A DNA stretch of 64,000 nt from Bacillus cereus. Lineage in GTDB: Bacteria > Bacillota > Bacilli > Bacillales > Bacillaceae_G. The notes beneath the pieces are model-generated. The model had not been told where the DNA came from, made no database searches, and was given only the letters and a program-made list of their open reading frames with translations. Shown here piece by piece: positions 56,708 through 64,000 of this stretch. The first letter of the stretch is position 1. Each line of letters starts with the position of its first letter. The stretch is taken from NCBI RefSeq assembly GCF_025917685.1, contig NZ_CP089518.1, positions 1,303,001-1,367,000 on the forward strand. The letters run 5' to 3'. The translations under genes and the position numbers were made by a program.

Positions 56708-57943
56708 TTAAGATGCTGCAGATTGATCCGTATTATATTTTTCTTCTGATTTTGAAACAATCATTGCGCAAATTGCATCGCCAGAAATATTTACAGCTGT
56801 TCTCGACATATCAAGAATGCGGTCGATACCAATAATTAAAGCAATACCTTCTACTGGTAGATTTACTTGATTTAAAACCATCGTAAGCATTACTAGTCCA
56901 ACACCTGGTACACCTGCAGTACCGATACTAGCGAGTACTGCAGTTAATACGACCATAGCTAATTGCGGTAATGTAAGTTCAACCCCGTATACTTGAGCGA
57001 TAAATACAGTCGCGACACCCTGCATAATGGCAGTACCATCCATATTAATCGTTGCACCTAGTGGTTGTACAAAAGAGCTTATCGCTTTTGGAACTCCAAG
57101 TTTTTCTTGTGCAGTTTTCATTGCAAATGGAAGAGATGCATTAGAGCTAGATGTACTAAACCCAATTGCCATTACCGGTCCAAAATGTTTAAAGAAACGA
57201 ATAATACTTTCTTTTGCCAATACCTTTAATAAGCCGCCGTATACGAAGACACCGTGAATAATGAGTACCAACATAACGACAATCATATACTTGAACATCG
57301 CAGCGACGCCTGCAAGACCCATTTTACCAACGGATGAAGCGAGCAATCCAAATGTTCCGATGGGAGCTAATTTCATAACGAGATTAACAAGATACATCAT
57401 TAATTCGTTGCCCTGTTCAAGTAATGAATGGATACCTTGGACTCGTTTTCCTAAAATAGCTATACCGAGTCCGATCAATACGGCAAAGGCAATAATTTGT
57501 AACATGTTTCCATCAGCCATCGCCTTTGCTGGATTATCTGGTACAATATTCAGCAATGTATCAACGAAAGATGTCTCAGTTTTTGCACCTTCATACTTAA
57601 GCCCTTCTGTTTTAAAGTTACCGCCAGCCCCTGGTTTTATAATAAATGCGAATGTAACCGCAATGGAGATGGCAACTGCTGTTGTTACGAGAAAGAATGA
57701 AATTGATTTTAAGCCGATTCTTCCAAGCTGTTTCGGATCTCCAAGACCGGCAGCCCCAAGTACGATAGAAATGAATACAACAGGAACAACTAGCATTTTA
57801 ATGAGGCGAATAAACAATTGACCAAGTGGATTGAACACATATTGATTTAATGGCTCAAAAATGGATGGAGCAGCTAAATTTAAAGTGAGTCCAACAACTA
57901 GACCGAGAAATAATGCAATTAAGATTGCTTTTGTTTGTTTCAA
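56708..57943 (-). CDS. Dicarboxylate/amino acid:cation symporter (GltP/GltT-like)
   Basis: 411 aa, TTG start behind AAGGGGGA. DAACS signatures: TSSSNASLPF (first hairpin), NMDGTA (cation site), and 'DRILDMSRTAVNISGDA' (substrate Asp and Asn). Takes up glutamate/aspartate with H+ or Na+. Upstream lies a CodY-box-like sequence and the tandem repeats. Confidence 0.93.
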   Translation of the reverse strand: MKQTKAILIALFLGLVVGLTLNLAAPSIFEPLNQYVFNPLGQLFIRLIKMLVVPVVFISIVLGAAGLGDPKQLGRIGLKSISFFLVTTAVAISIAVTFAFIIKPGAGGNFKTEGLKYEGAKTETSFVDTLLNIVPDNPAKAMADGNMLQIIAFAVLIGLGIAILGKRVQGIHSLLEQGNELMMYLVNLVMKLAPIGTFGLLASSVGKMGLAGVAAMFKYMIVVMLVLIIHGVFVYGGLLKVLAKESIIRFFKHFGPVMAIGFSTSSSNASLPFAMKTAQEKLGVPKAISSFVQPLGATINMDGTAIMQGVATVFIAQVYGVELTLPQLAMVVLTAVLASIGTAGVPGVGLVMLTMVLNQVNLPVEGIALIIGIDRILDMSRTAVNISGDAICAMIVSKSEEKYNTDQSAAS

Positions 57944-58011
57944 TAAAATCCCCCTTGTTTTTGTGGAATTGCTTTCTAAATTAATTGTACCGAAAAAATA
58001 CCTATTTTGAC

Positions 58012-58028
58012 AATATTTTCTGAATATT
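58012..58028 (-). promoter_or_regulatory. Possible CodY box in the symporter promoter
   Basis: On the + strand TATTTTCTGAATATT (58014-58028) matches AATTTTCWGAAAATT at 13 of 15 positions. A promoter on the minus strand (TTGTCA, 18 bp, TACAAT) starts within it, so CodY could repress the symporter gene when nutrients are plentiful. Confidence 0.5.
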
Positions 58029-58104
58029 TTGCGCGGAAATATCTATTTGAATATAGATAGGCCGATTTTGTTGAGATAAGCGAAGAGAGTTAAATTATGT
58101 ATGT

Positions 58105-58230
58105 GGAAAACAAAATAGGCCATCACATGATGGCCTAGGGAAGGGGACAATTTATGTCAATTTAATTAGGGATGGAAGCTATTCAAGACACTGGGGAATG
58201 TCTTATAAATTAGGGAGGAACAGCTTCGAT
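58105..58230 (-). ncRNA. Tandem small-RNA-like unit 1
   Basis: Minus strand: -10-like TATAGT (58242-58237), then a body with outer stem AAGCTGTTC / GAATAGCTT (one mismatch), inner stem AAGACA / TGTCTT, C-rich loops (CTCCC, TTCCCC, ATCCC), a GACA/TGTC stem, and a terminator GGCCATCATGTGATGGCC followed by TATTTTGTTTT. Ends are estimated from these elements. Confidence 0.6.
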
Positions 58231-58313
58231 ATATATACTATAAAAGATATATGTGACTTTGATGTGTACATAGAGTGAAAGGGAAAGGGAGTTTTAAGTA
58301 AGAAGGTAGAGAG

Positions 58314-58439
58314 AATAAAAAATAAGACCATCATAGGATGGTCAAGGGAAGGGGACAATTTATGTCAATTTAATTAGGGATGGAAGCTATTCAAAGACAC
58401 TGGGGAATGTCTTATAAATTAGGGAGGAACAGCTTCGAT
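58314..58439 (-). ncRNA. Tandem small-RNA-like unit 2
   Basis: Same layout as unit 1. Here the terminator stem is GACCATC / GATGGTC: both arms differ from unit 1 but still pair, followed by TTATTTTTTATT. The inner stem gained one base (CTTTGAATAGC). Confidence 0.6.
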
Positions 58440-58523
58440 ACATATACTATAAAAGATAGATGTGACCTAGATGTGAACATAGAGTGAAAGAGAGAGGGAG
58501 TTTTAAGTAAGAAGAAAGAGAGA

Positions 58524-58649
58524 GTAAAAAAATAAGACCATCACATGATGGCCTAGGGAAGGGGACAATTTATGTCAATTTAATTAGGGATGGAAAGCTG
58601 TTCAAGACACTGGGGAATGTCTTATAAATTAGGGAGGAACAGCTTCGAT
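58524..58649 (-). ncRNA. Tandem small-RNA-like unit 3
   Basis: Same layout; the outer stem AAGCTGTTC / GAACAGCTT is now perfect, the change from units 1 and 2 restoring a pair. Terminator GGCCATCATGTGATGGTC followed by TTATTTTTTT. Confidence 0.62.
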
Positions 58650-58734
58650 ACATATACTATAAAAGATAGATGTGACCTAGATGTGAACATAGAGTGAAAG
58701 AAAGAGGGAGTTTTAAGTAAGAAGAAAGAGAGAG

Positions 58735-58860
58735 TAAAAAAAATAAGACCATCACATGATGGCCTAGGGAAGGGGACAATTTATGTCAATTTAATTAGGG
58801 ATGGAAAGCTGTTCAAGACACTGGGGAATGTCTTATAAATTAGGGAGGAACAGCTCCGAT
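58735..58860 (-). ncRNA. Tandem small-RNA-like unit 4
   Basis: Same body and terminator (TTATTTTTTTT tail). The flank upstream of the -10 has drifted from the other units except for GTCACAT and TATAGTAT, so those are the likely conserved promoter elements. Confidence 0.62.
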
Positions 58861-59082
58861 ACGTATACTATAAAAGGTATATGTGACCCTCGTGTGAACT
58901 TGGCGTGAAAGATATGGGAATTTGAAAAAGGGGTAAAATAGTTGTTGATGTAAGAGTTATAGTATAAGTGGAGATATAATAGAAAATATTCTTTTGTAAA
59001 ATGATAGGAATCTGAATATAAATAAAAGTTGAAATCTATGAAAAAAAGGATTATGCTCAACTATATTATGAGAATATAAGGG

Positions 59083-59145
59083 TTATCCCGCTACTTGTAG
59101 GCTCTTAAAGAGTCTTTATTTATGAGGGGATAAAAGCTTCACTTG
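59083..59145 (+). repeat. bcr1 relic ahead of the K+ transporter gene
   Basis: TTATCCCGCTACTTGTAGG, then a shortened middle, then AAAAGCTTCACTTGAT resemble the two ends of bcr1 with ~100 bp missing. It ends next to the ribosome site of the next gene. Confidence 0.5.
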
Positions 59146-59163
59146 ATAAAGGGAGTTAGTGAT

Positions 59164-60507
59164 ATGGAAGTAGCAAAAAAACAAGGGTTGTATAATCGTT
59201 TTATACGATTAAATCCACCACAAATTTTAGCATTAGGCTTTTTTTGTTTAATTGTGGTCGGAGGATTGTTATTAAAGTTACCGTTTGCAACGAAAGTACA
59301 TATTAGTTGGGTAGATGCTTTCTTCACAGCTACGTCGGCAGCGACTGTAACGGGTTTAGGCGTTGTAGATACTGCAAGTACATTTACGATGTTTGGTGAA
59401 ATAGTTATTATGTTTTTAATTCAAACAGGTGGTCTCGGTCTTATGACGATAGCCATTTTAATTGTTTGGGTATTAGGTAAAAAAATTGGTTTACGTCACC
59501 GATTATTAATTGGAGAAGCATTTAATCAAACAAATATTGGTGGTCTTGTGAAATTAGTGAAACGAGTTTTTATTTTTTCTATTTGTATCGAGCTAATTGG
59601 AGTTATCTTTTTATCGATTCGCTTTATTCCAGAGTTTGGATTTGGAAAAGGTTTATACTATAGTATTTTTCACGTTATTGCGTCATATAATAATGCCGGT
59701 TTTGCGCTTTGGTCAGATAATTTAACAAGATATGTAGGAGATCCTATTATTAATATTGGGATTTGTTCTTTAATTGTAATAGGAGGGCTAGGGTTTACGG
59801 TATTAATTGATATATGGTATAGCCGCAGCTTCCGAAAATTATCGCTTCACTCCAAAATCATGATTGTTGGAACGATAGCACTTAACATTATTGCGATGAT
59901 TGTGATTTTTGTATTGGAATATAATAATGTGAAGACTTTGGGACAACTACCTTTAAATGAAAAGTTATGGGCTTCGTTCTTCCAAGGAATTACACCTCGT
60001 ACAGCCGGTTTTAACACGATAGATTATGGCGGAATGGAAGAGTCATCGATATTATTTACGATGATACTAATGTTTATTGGTGCAGGAAGTGTATCGACAG
60101 GTGGTGGAATTAAGTTAACGACATTCGTTATTTTAATTACATCAGTTCTTTCTTTCTTTAGAAAGAAAGAGGATTTTATTTTATTTCATCGTACGATTAA
60201 AATGTCGACAGTAACGAGAGCGTTAGCGATTGTCGTTGCTAGTCAAATACTTATTTTCACAGCGGTATTTGTATTAATGCTTACAGAAGACTTCAGTTTT
60301 ATTCAGTTATTATTTGAGACAATTTCAGCGTTTGGCACAGTAGGGTTAACAATGGGGATTACTGCGAAGCTATCGGCGTTTGGAAAATGTATTATTATGT
60401 TTGTTATGTTTTGTGGATTAATCGGACCGTTAACACTTGTTTTCTCTTTGGCACGACCAGCGAAACAAAAAATTAAATATCCATCAGAAGATGTATTTAC
60501 AGGATAA
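59164..60507 (+). CDS. K+ transporter membrane subunit, KtrB/KtrD (TrkH) family
   Basis: 447 aa from the ATG at 59164 behind AAAGGGAGTTAGT; a TTG at 59143 lies upstream of that site. Four pore loops with the filter glycines: 'AATVTGLGVVD', 'SYNNAGFALW', 'ITPRTAGFNTIDY' and 'SAFGTVGLTMGIT'. No ktrA/C gene is adjacent, which is the usual state of ktrD. Single gene. Confidence 0.9.
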   Translation: MEVAKKQGLYNRFIRLNPPQILALGFFCLIVVGGLLLKLPFATKVHISWVDAFFTATSAATVTGLGVVDTASTFTMFGEIVIMFLIQTGGLGLMTIAILIVWVLGKKIGLRHRLLIGEAFNQTNIGGLVKLVKRVFIFSICIELIGVIFLSIRFIPEFGFGKGLYYSIFHVIASYNNAGFALWSDNLTRYVGDPIINIGICSLIVIGGLGFTVLIDIWYSRSFRKLSLHSKIMIVGTIALNIIAMIVIFVLEYNNVKTLGQLPLNEKLWASFFQGITPRTAGFNTIDYGGMEESSILFTMILMFIGAGSVSTGGGIKLTTFVILITSVLSFFRKKEDFILFHRTIKMSTVTRALAIVVASQILIFTAVFVLMLTEDFSFIQLLFETISAFGTVGLTMGITAKLSAFGKCIIMFVMFCGLIGPLTLVFSLARPAKQKIKYPSEDVFTG

Positions 60508-60537
60508 GGTATCCCGCATAAAGCGAGATACCTTTTT
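60506..60537. terminator. Terminator after the K+ transporter
   Basis: AAGGTATC(C)CGC / GCGAGATACCTT followed by TTTTC. Confidence 0.8.
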
Positions 60538-60541
60538 CATT

Positions 60542-60907
60542 TTAAAAAAGAGAGAACAATAACCCAATAAGCGCCACTCGGAATAAAATCGCAATGAGTG
60601 CAGCGATACCACCTACAATGGCAGCGATACCGCCAGTTACAGTAGCCCCACGATTATATGCGTAAATACCGAGTAAAACAGACACAAGACCAAACAGTGT
60701 TGGGAATGTAAATAGCGATAATATTGCTAAAGCAAGAGCAATAAAACCAGCAGTCGATCCAGCTGCAGACGATCTTACATCATCGTTATCTTTATCATCA
60801 TAATCAATACGCTGTGGTGCAACTTCAGCTGCGTATTCTTCTTTATAGTCACTATAATCACTATCTATTCGATCTCTTTTCTTATATTCATCAAATTTCT
60901 CAGTCAA
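60542..60907 (-). CDS. Small DUF-type membrane protein with acidic N-terminus, 121 aa
   Basis: TTG start at 60907, 8 bp after AAAGGAG (that site lies inside the longer frame that begins at 60937). Residues 1-55 are charged, Asp/Lys/Tyr-rich; then two hydrophobic segments (GFIALALAILSLFTFPTLFGLVSVLLGIYA region and the C-terminal GGIAALIAILFRVALIGLLF region), the usual 'DUF4190-like' layout. Function unknown. Confidence 0.65.
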   Translation of the reverse strand: MTEKFDEYKKRDRIDSDYSDYKEEYAAEVAPQRIDYDDKDNDDVRSSAAGSTAGFIALALAILSLFTFPTLFGLVSVLLGIYAYNRGATVTGGIAAIVGGIAALIAILFRVALIGLLFSLF

Positions 60908-60962
60908 AGTAAGGACTCCTTTCATAACAAGGTTCAATAATAGTATGTTTCTCTTTACTGTT

Positions 60963-61121
60963 TTTATCCCACTATTTGCGAGCAGTAAGACTCCCGCCTC
61001 AAAATTCGGATGGAGCGAAGAAGTTAGGTGGGAGTCGGGCTGCCCGTAAACGCCCGATTGGTGAGGGCTAATAATTAGTGGGGGATGAACAAAACCCCCA
61101 CTAATTAAAGTTTCACTTTAT
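60963..61121 (+). repeat. bcr1 repeat, full copy
   Basis: 159 bp from TTTATCCCACTATTTGCGAG to AAAGTTTCACTTTAT, TTTAT at both ends, same orientation as the other full copies. Confidence 0.9.
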
Positions 61122-61250
61122 CCGAGCCTATACAGGGAGTAATATCCAATTGGAAAGTAAAAATGTTTTTTCAAAATAGGAAAACTAAGTATGACTTCCT
61201 CTATTTTGGAAAGTATAAAAAAGAATAATGAGGAAAGGGTGCAATACATA

Positions 61251-61658
61251 ATGGAACATCCAATTGAAAATTTAATGAAAACAGCAATGACAAATTTAAA
61301 AGAGATGGTAGATGTAAATACGATTGTTGGAAGTCCAGTTTCAACAGCTGACGGAAATGTAGTATTAACAGTGTCTCAAGTGGCTTTCGGTTTTGGAGCT
61401 GGTGGAAGTGACTTTAAAGGGGATTTTATTTCTGAAAAACATAATGGCGGACAAGGGCAGCATAAAGAGAACAAGCAAAGTCATCCATTCGGAGGCGGAA
61501 GCGGGGCTGGGGTTTCTATTAGCCCAGTTGCTTTTTTAGTAGTTGGTTCTAACGGTGTGCAAGTATTGCATCTCAATAGTAGTACACATTTAATTGAAAA
61601 AGCTCTAAATACTGTACCAAGCACTGTAGATAAATTTGTAAATGGTCGCCACAAGTGA
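61251..61658 (+). CDS. gerW: GerW-family spore protein (YtfJ)
   Basis: 135 aa if started at the ATG 61251, about 11 bp after AGGAAAGGG; the ATG at 61191 (155 aa) has no clear site. Sequence 'HPIENLMKTAMTNLKEMVDVNTIVGSPV' region, 'GFGFGAGGSDF', a Gln/Lys-rich linker, 'HPFGGGSGAGVSISPVAFLVV' region is characteristic of YtfJ/GerW, a sporulation protein needed for normal germination. A bcr1 copy lies upstream. Confidence 0.9.
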   Translation: MEHPIENLMKTAMTNLKEMVDVNTIVGSPVSTADGNVVLTVSQVAFGFGAGGSDFKGDFISEKHNGGQGQHKENKQSHPFGGGSGAGVSISPVAFLVVGSNGVQVLHLNSSTHLIEKALNTVPSTVDKFVNGRHK

Positions 61659-61766
61659 ACTTGCATTTTTTAGGAATTATGATATATTAGAAAAAGTGCG
61701 CTTTAGGATGATCGGAATAATTGAACTGTAAATATATATGATGTGTGGAATAAGGGAGAGGAATTT

Positions 61767-61856
61767 ATGATTAATATCAAAAACTTAGTAGTTGGCTTAT
61801 TTATGTTAGTAAGCGGTTTTGTTGTATATGTAATAAAAGAAAAAGCTCCATTCTAA
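61767..61856 (+). CDS. Very small membrane protein, 29 aa
   Basis: ATG behind AAGGGAGAGGAATTT. One hydrophobic helix (LVVGLFMLVSGFVVYVI) and a short Lys-rich end. Good ribosome site and following terminator argue that it is real. Confidence 0.55.
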   Translation: MINIKNLVVGLFMLVSGFVVYVIKEKAPF

Positions 61857-61886
61857 AACAGACAAACCGTTAATGTCTGTTTTTAA
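61856..61886 (+). terminator. Terminator after the 29 aa ORF
   Basis: AAACAGACA / TGTCTGTTT followed by TT. Confidence 0.8.
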
Positions 61887-61899
61887 TTTGTAAAAAATG

Positions 61900-61928
61900 T
61901 TGACAAGTTATTATATTGGTGTTATAAT
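61900..61928 (+). promoter_or_regulatory. Strong sigma-A promoter of the orphan ncRNA
   Basis: TTGACA (61900-61905), 17 bp, TATAAT (61923-61928): a perfect consensus promoter. Confidence 0.9.
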
Positions 61929-61934
61929 TTTAAT

Positions 61935-62207
61935 TCGTGTCTCGGTTAAAGCTAGTGTAAAGTAAATAAATCTTATGAATATAATACGAAAAGTTTGCGA
62001 AAGATCGGGTAGTCTTACCAACAACTTTTGTGAACAAACCCTATAAATTGTATATGTAAGCTTTATATGTATACTAGTGAATCAAGGAGCGGTCAGTGGA
62101 ACCGTAATGATGAGAGAGAGGTAGGGCTTTCATCCAGTATATGTTACTTTCCCGTTAGGTGAATATAAAAAAGAGGGCTCCTTTTGAAAAGGAGCCCTCT
62201 TTCTTTT
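61935..62207 (+). ncRNA. Orphan noncoding RNA, ~270 nt
   Basis: Follows a consensus promoter and ends in a strong terminator (AGAGGGCTCCTTTT / AAAAGGAGCCCTCT, 62170-62207). No ORF with a ribosome site lies inside; the best is 23 codons at 61973. No gene on the same strand follows before ilvE, and two minus-strand genes lie between, so it is not a leader. AAGGAGC at about 62082 could pair with the terminator's GCTCCTT arm, hinting at internal switching. It does not match the 6S, SRP, RNase P, tmRNA or T-box motifs I know; 6S-type RNA cannot be ruled out. Confidence 0.65.
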
Positions 62208-62229
62208 GTGTATTGTGATTTGTAAAAAT

Positions 62230-62469
62230 TTAAATGCGACTTTCAACCTGCTGACAAATTTCATCTGTTGTTAAACCATGAGCTGTAATTACCGATCCTT
62301 TTATTGATGTATCTGCAATACCCATCATATTAGAATCTTGCCCAGTTACAACACAACAATCGCACCCCTGTGCATCGTGTTCTGAGTTAAGTGTAACGAC
62401 TTCATGTCCATGTTGCTGAAGAGCTTGTTGAACATCTGTTAACGAGTTTTCAACGCCAATTCTAGCCAT
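62230..62469 (-). CDS. YkuS-family protein (UPF0180)
   Basis: 79 aa from the ATG at 62469 behind GGAGGTGAGAATT. Pattern '[19 protein letters not shown]', '[16 protein letters not shown]' and '[18 protein letters not shown]' is UPF0180/YkuS. Function unknown. Confidence 0.87.
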   Translation of the reverse strand: MARIGVENSLTDVQQALQQHGHEVVTLNSEHDAQGCDCCVVTGQDSNMMGIADTSIKGSVITAHGLTTDEICQQVESRI

Positions 62470-62555
62470 AATTCTCACCTCCTACCATCTAGTCGTTAGT
62501 ATGCTCAAGTTTTTACTATATATTTATGAAAAGATGGTAGGAAGAGAATATTTGT

Positions 62556-62795
62556 TTAGTCGTTATATACACCAGTAAGCATTTGACTTACGAATTGATC
62601 GTTTAAAGTATCTTGGGCGGAAGAAGTATTTGAATGAATGTCGATTGAAGCAATAAAATTATTATGTTCTTTATTATTTGGTTCTACCTCTACATAATTA
62701 TCGAATTTACAAAAACCTTTCGTATCCATTAGATCAAATAGTTGAAGCATTTCTACTACCTCTTGTCTCGTTCCTTTAATTTGTACACACGCCAT
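62556..62795 (-). CDS. Small conserved protein, possibly DUF3970-like, 79 aa
   Basis: ATG at 62795 behind AAGGAGGAAATCAAT. 'MACVQIKGTRQEVVEMLQLFDLM' then a hydrophilic half; the start pattern is like the short DUF3970 proteins. Function unknown. Confidence 0.6.
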   Translation of the reverse strand: MACVQIKGTRQEVVEMLQLFDLMDTKGFCKFDNYVEVEPNNKEHNNFIASIDIHSNTSSAQDTLNDQFVSQMLTGVYND

Positions 62796-63058
62796 ATTGA
62801 TTTCCTCCTTCATTTTGACAAATTGTTTTTTAAAAATAGGATTATGATTACGAAATGAAAAATATGAATGTTATTTTTAGACAGCGTTATTTTTATTATT
62901 TTCCCCCTTTTTCAGCAAAAGTCGTTGTATATTCCCGAATTTATAAAAACGGACGTCCGTTTATTGAATACAATAGATTCGTATCAATTGACAAAAATCC
63001 TTCTTTTAAACAAATATTTTTTTTAGTGGAAATTGGCGAAAAAAATTTTTTGACTTTT

Positions 63059-63072
63059 TGTAAACGTTAACA
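63059..63072 (+). promoter_or_regulatory. Perfect cre site (CcpA) upstream of ilvE
   Basis: TGTAAACGTTAACA fits TGWAANCGNTNWCA at every position. It overlaps a possible -35 (TTAACA, 15 bp before TATAAT at 63088-63093). In B. subtilis CcpA acts on ilv-leu through a cre upstream of the promoter. Confidence 0.75.
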
Positions 63073-63122
63073 ATGCTGTTAAATCAATATAATCAAAGAT
63101 GTACGTACGATTAAAAATTATA

Positions 63123-63137
63123 AATTTTCCAAAAATT
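63123..63137 (+). promoter_or_regulatory. CodY box upstream of ilvE
   Basis: AATTTTCCAAAAATT matches AATTTTCWGAAAATT at 13 of 15 positions. Branched-chain amino acid synthesis is a classical CodY target. Apart from these sites, 62796-63211 shows no real gene. Confidence 0.65.
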
Positions 63138-63211
63138 CACTTGATTTATTTAGAAAGGAGAGTAAACTAGGAAACAATAAAAAACTCATAGAACATAGGG
63201 GGCGCTTTCCA

Positions 63212-64000
63212 GTGAACGAGCAATGGATTTTCTTAAATGGAGAATTTGTTCCAAAAGACGAAGCAAAAGTTTCAGTATATGATCATGGCTATTTATATGG
63301 CGATGGAGTGTTCGAAGGGATTAGGGTGTATAGCGGTAATGTTTTCCGTTTGAGAGAGCATCTTGTCCGATTATATGAATCAGCGAAATCCATCATGTTA
63401 GAAATTCCATATACGTTAGAAGAAGCAACGAAGATCGTTGTTGAAACGATTCGACATAACAAACTATCTAATGGATATATCCGGCTAGTTGTGTCAAGAG
63501 GACCAGGGAATCTTGGATTAGATCCCGATTCTTGTACAAAACCAAACGTAGTAGTAATTGCAGAACAACTATCTTTATTCCCACAAGAATATTATGAAAA
63601 AGGGATTCCAATTATAACAGTTGCAACGCGTCGTAATCGCCCAGATGTGTTGTCGCCTCAAGTAAAATCTTTAAATTACTTAAATAATATTTTAGTTCGC
63701 ATTGAAGCGAAATTAGCTGGAGTACAAGAAGCACTTATGTTAAATGATCAAGGGTACGTAGCTGAAGGATCTGGAGATAACGTATTTATTGTAAAAGGAA
63801 ATAAATTAATTACACCGCCAAGTTCTGCTGGGGCGTTAGAAGGTATTACACGAAACGCAATTTTAGAAATCGGCGAAAAGCTTGGATATGACGTAAGAGA
63901 AGAATTATTTACAAGGCACGATGTATATGTAGCTGATGAAGTATTTTTAACAGGAACAGCTGCTGAAGTCATTGCTGTTACGACAGTAGATGGTAGAACG
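63212..64000 (+). CDS. ilvE: IlvE, branched-chain amino acid aminotransferase (3' end beyond window)
   Basis: GTG start 9 bp after AGGGGG; 263 codons are visible and the frame is still open at the window edge (family length about 298 aa). Class IV PLP fold: 'VYDHGYLYGDGVFEGIRVY', PLP Lys in PQVKSLNYLNN, 'GYVAEGSGDNVF' and 'VYVADEVFLTGTAAEV'. It makes Val, Leu and Ile and is normally first in an ilvE-ilvBNC operon in this group. Confidence 0.93.
   Translation, partial: MNEQWIFLNGEFVPKDEAKVSVYDHGYLYGDGVFEGIRVYSGNVFRLREHLVRLYESAKSIMLEIPYTLEEATKIVVETIRHNKLSNGYIRLVVSRGPGNLGLDPDSCTKPNVVVIAEQLSLFPQEYYEKGIPIITVATRRNRPDVLSPQVKSLNYLNNILVRIEAKLAGVQEALMLNDQGYVAEGSGDNVFIVKGNKLITPPSSAGALEGITRNAILEIGEKLGYDVREELFTRHDVYVADEVFLTGTAAEVIAVTTVDGRT

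Larger units (their letters stand above)
58118..58935. repeat. Four tandem copies of a ~209 bp unit
   Basis: Units begin at about 58118, 58326, 58536 and 58747 (periods 208, 210, 211 bp) and are >85% identical by eye over most of their length; the last ends near 58935. They are intergenic, between the symporter gene (-) and the K+ transporter gene (+), with no credible ORF. The remaining parts of 57944-59163 show only the CodY-like site and a bcr1 relic. Confidence 0.92.

Noticed and set aside
58118..58935. Tandem repeats as a CRISPR array
   Set aside because: Units are ~209 bp and nearly identical throughout, with no short repeat and variable spacer pattern and no cas genes nearby.
62855..63070. 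71-codon ORF upstream of ilvE (MKNMNVIFRQRYFYY...)
   Set aside because: No ribosome binding site, composition of translated AT-rich noncoding DNA, and it overlaps the perfect cre site; treated as chance.
62796..63211. T-box leader in front of ilvE
   Set aside because: No AGGGTGGNACCGCG core and no terminator/antiterminator pair seen.

Overview
The window is low-GC Firmicute DNA, and several markers place it in the Bacillus cereus group. These are an IlsA-type NEAT/LRR/SLH iron surface protein, at least four full-length copies of the ~159 bp bcr1 repeat flanked by TTTAT, a group I intron in nrdE, an ilvE-type operon start, and sporulation genes (Spo0E-like, GerW/YtfJ). No rRNA, tRNA, CRISPR array, prophage or transposase gene was seen. 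The intron, bcr1 and a tandem small-RNA-like repeat are the only mobile or repetitive elements.

Layout. 1-4.8 kb: end of a DeoR regulator, Fur-controlled ilsA, an MtnB-like protein that has lost its metal ligands, and a CBS-ACT protein. 4.8-12.6 kb: deacetylase-like protein, Spo0E-like phosphatase, two orphan sensor kinases, MarR regulator, M3 oligopeptidase, DinB-like protein. 12.7-15.3 kb: preQ1 riboswitch and queCDEF. 15.3-18.1 kb: small conserved genes, a histidine phosphatase and a GNAT acetyltransferase. 18.4-22.4 kb: NrdR boxes and nrdI-nrdE-nrdF, with a 376 nt ORF-less group I intron in nrdE. 22.7-31.9 kb: a sigma-54 controlled locus with a PuuP/PlaP-type putrescine importer, glutamate dehydrogenase, a DUF3055 protein, a lipoyl-like mini-protein, the enhancer-binding activator, an aldehyde dehydrogenase and a PatA-type putrescine aminotransferase. 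Together these would import putrescine and convert it to GABA while recycling 2-oxoglutarate.

31.9-41.5 kb: GntR/YtrA-type regulator with two ABC transporters, a CPBP protease fused to an AbrB-like domain, an Lrp regulator, and several small enzymes. 41.5-45.8 kb: complete dltXABCD operon on the minus strand. 46-57.9 kb: M20 amidohydrolase, Fur-controlled small ORF plus flavodoxin, an interrupted Fe-S nuclease-like gene, APH-like kinase, DAPG-hydrolase-like protein, MATE pump, UppP, SRPBCC protein, thioredoxin-like protein, YrvL-like protein, MarR regulator and GltP-type symporter. 57.9-59.1 kb: a 1.2 kb gene-free stretch with four tandem ~209 bp units. Read on the minus strand, each looks like a small RNA gene with a conserved -10, a folded body carrying C-rich (anti-Shine-Dalgarno-like) loops, and a terminator maintained by compensatory changes. 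59.1-64 kb: a K+ transporter, small membrane proteins, GerW, an orphan noncoding RNA with a strong promoter and terminator, YkuS, and the start of ilvE with CodY and cre sites.

The most interesting signals are the four tandem sRNA-like units, the sigma-54 putrescine locus (where a bcr1 copy sits between a candidate activator site and the promoter), the ORF-less nrdE intron, the orphan ncRNA at about 61.93-62.21 kb, and the MtnB-like pseudoenzyme. Everything here was read by eye; family names come from recognised motifs and remembered homologues, not from searches.
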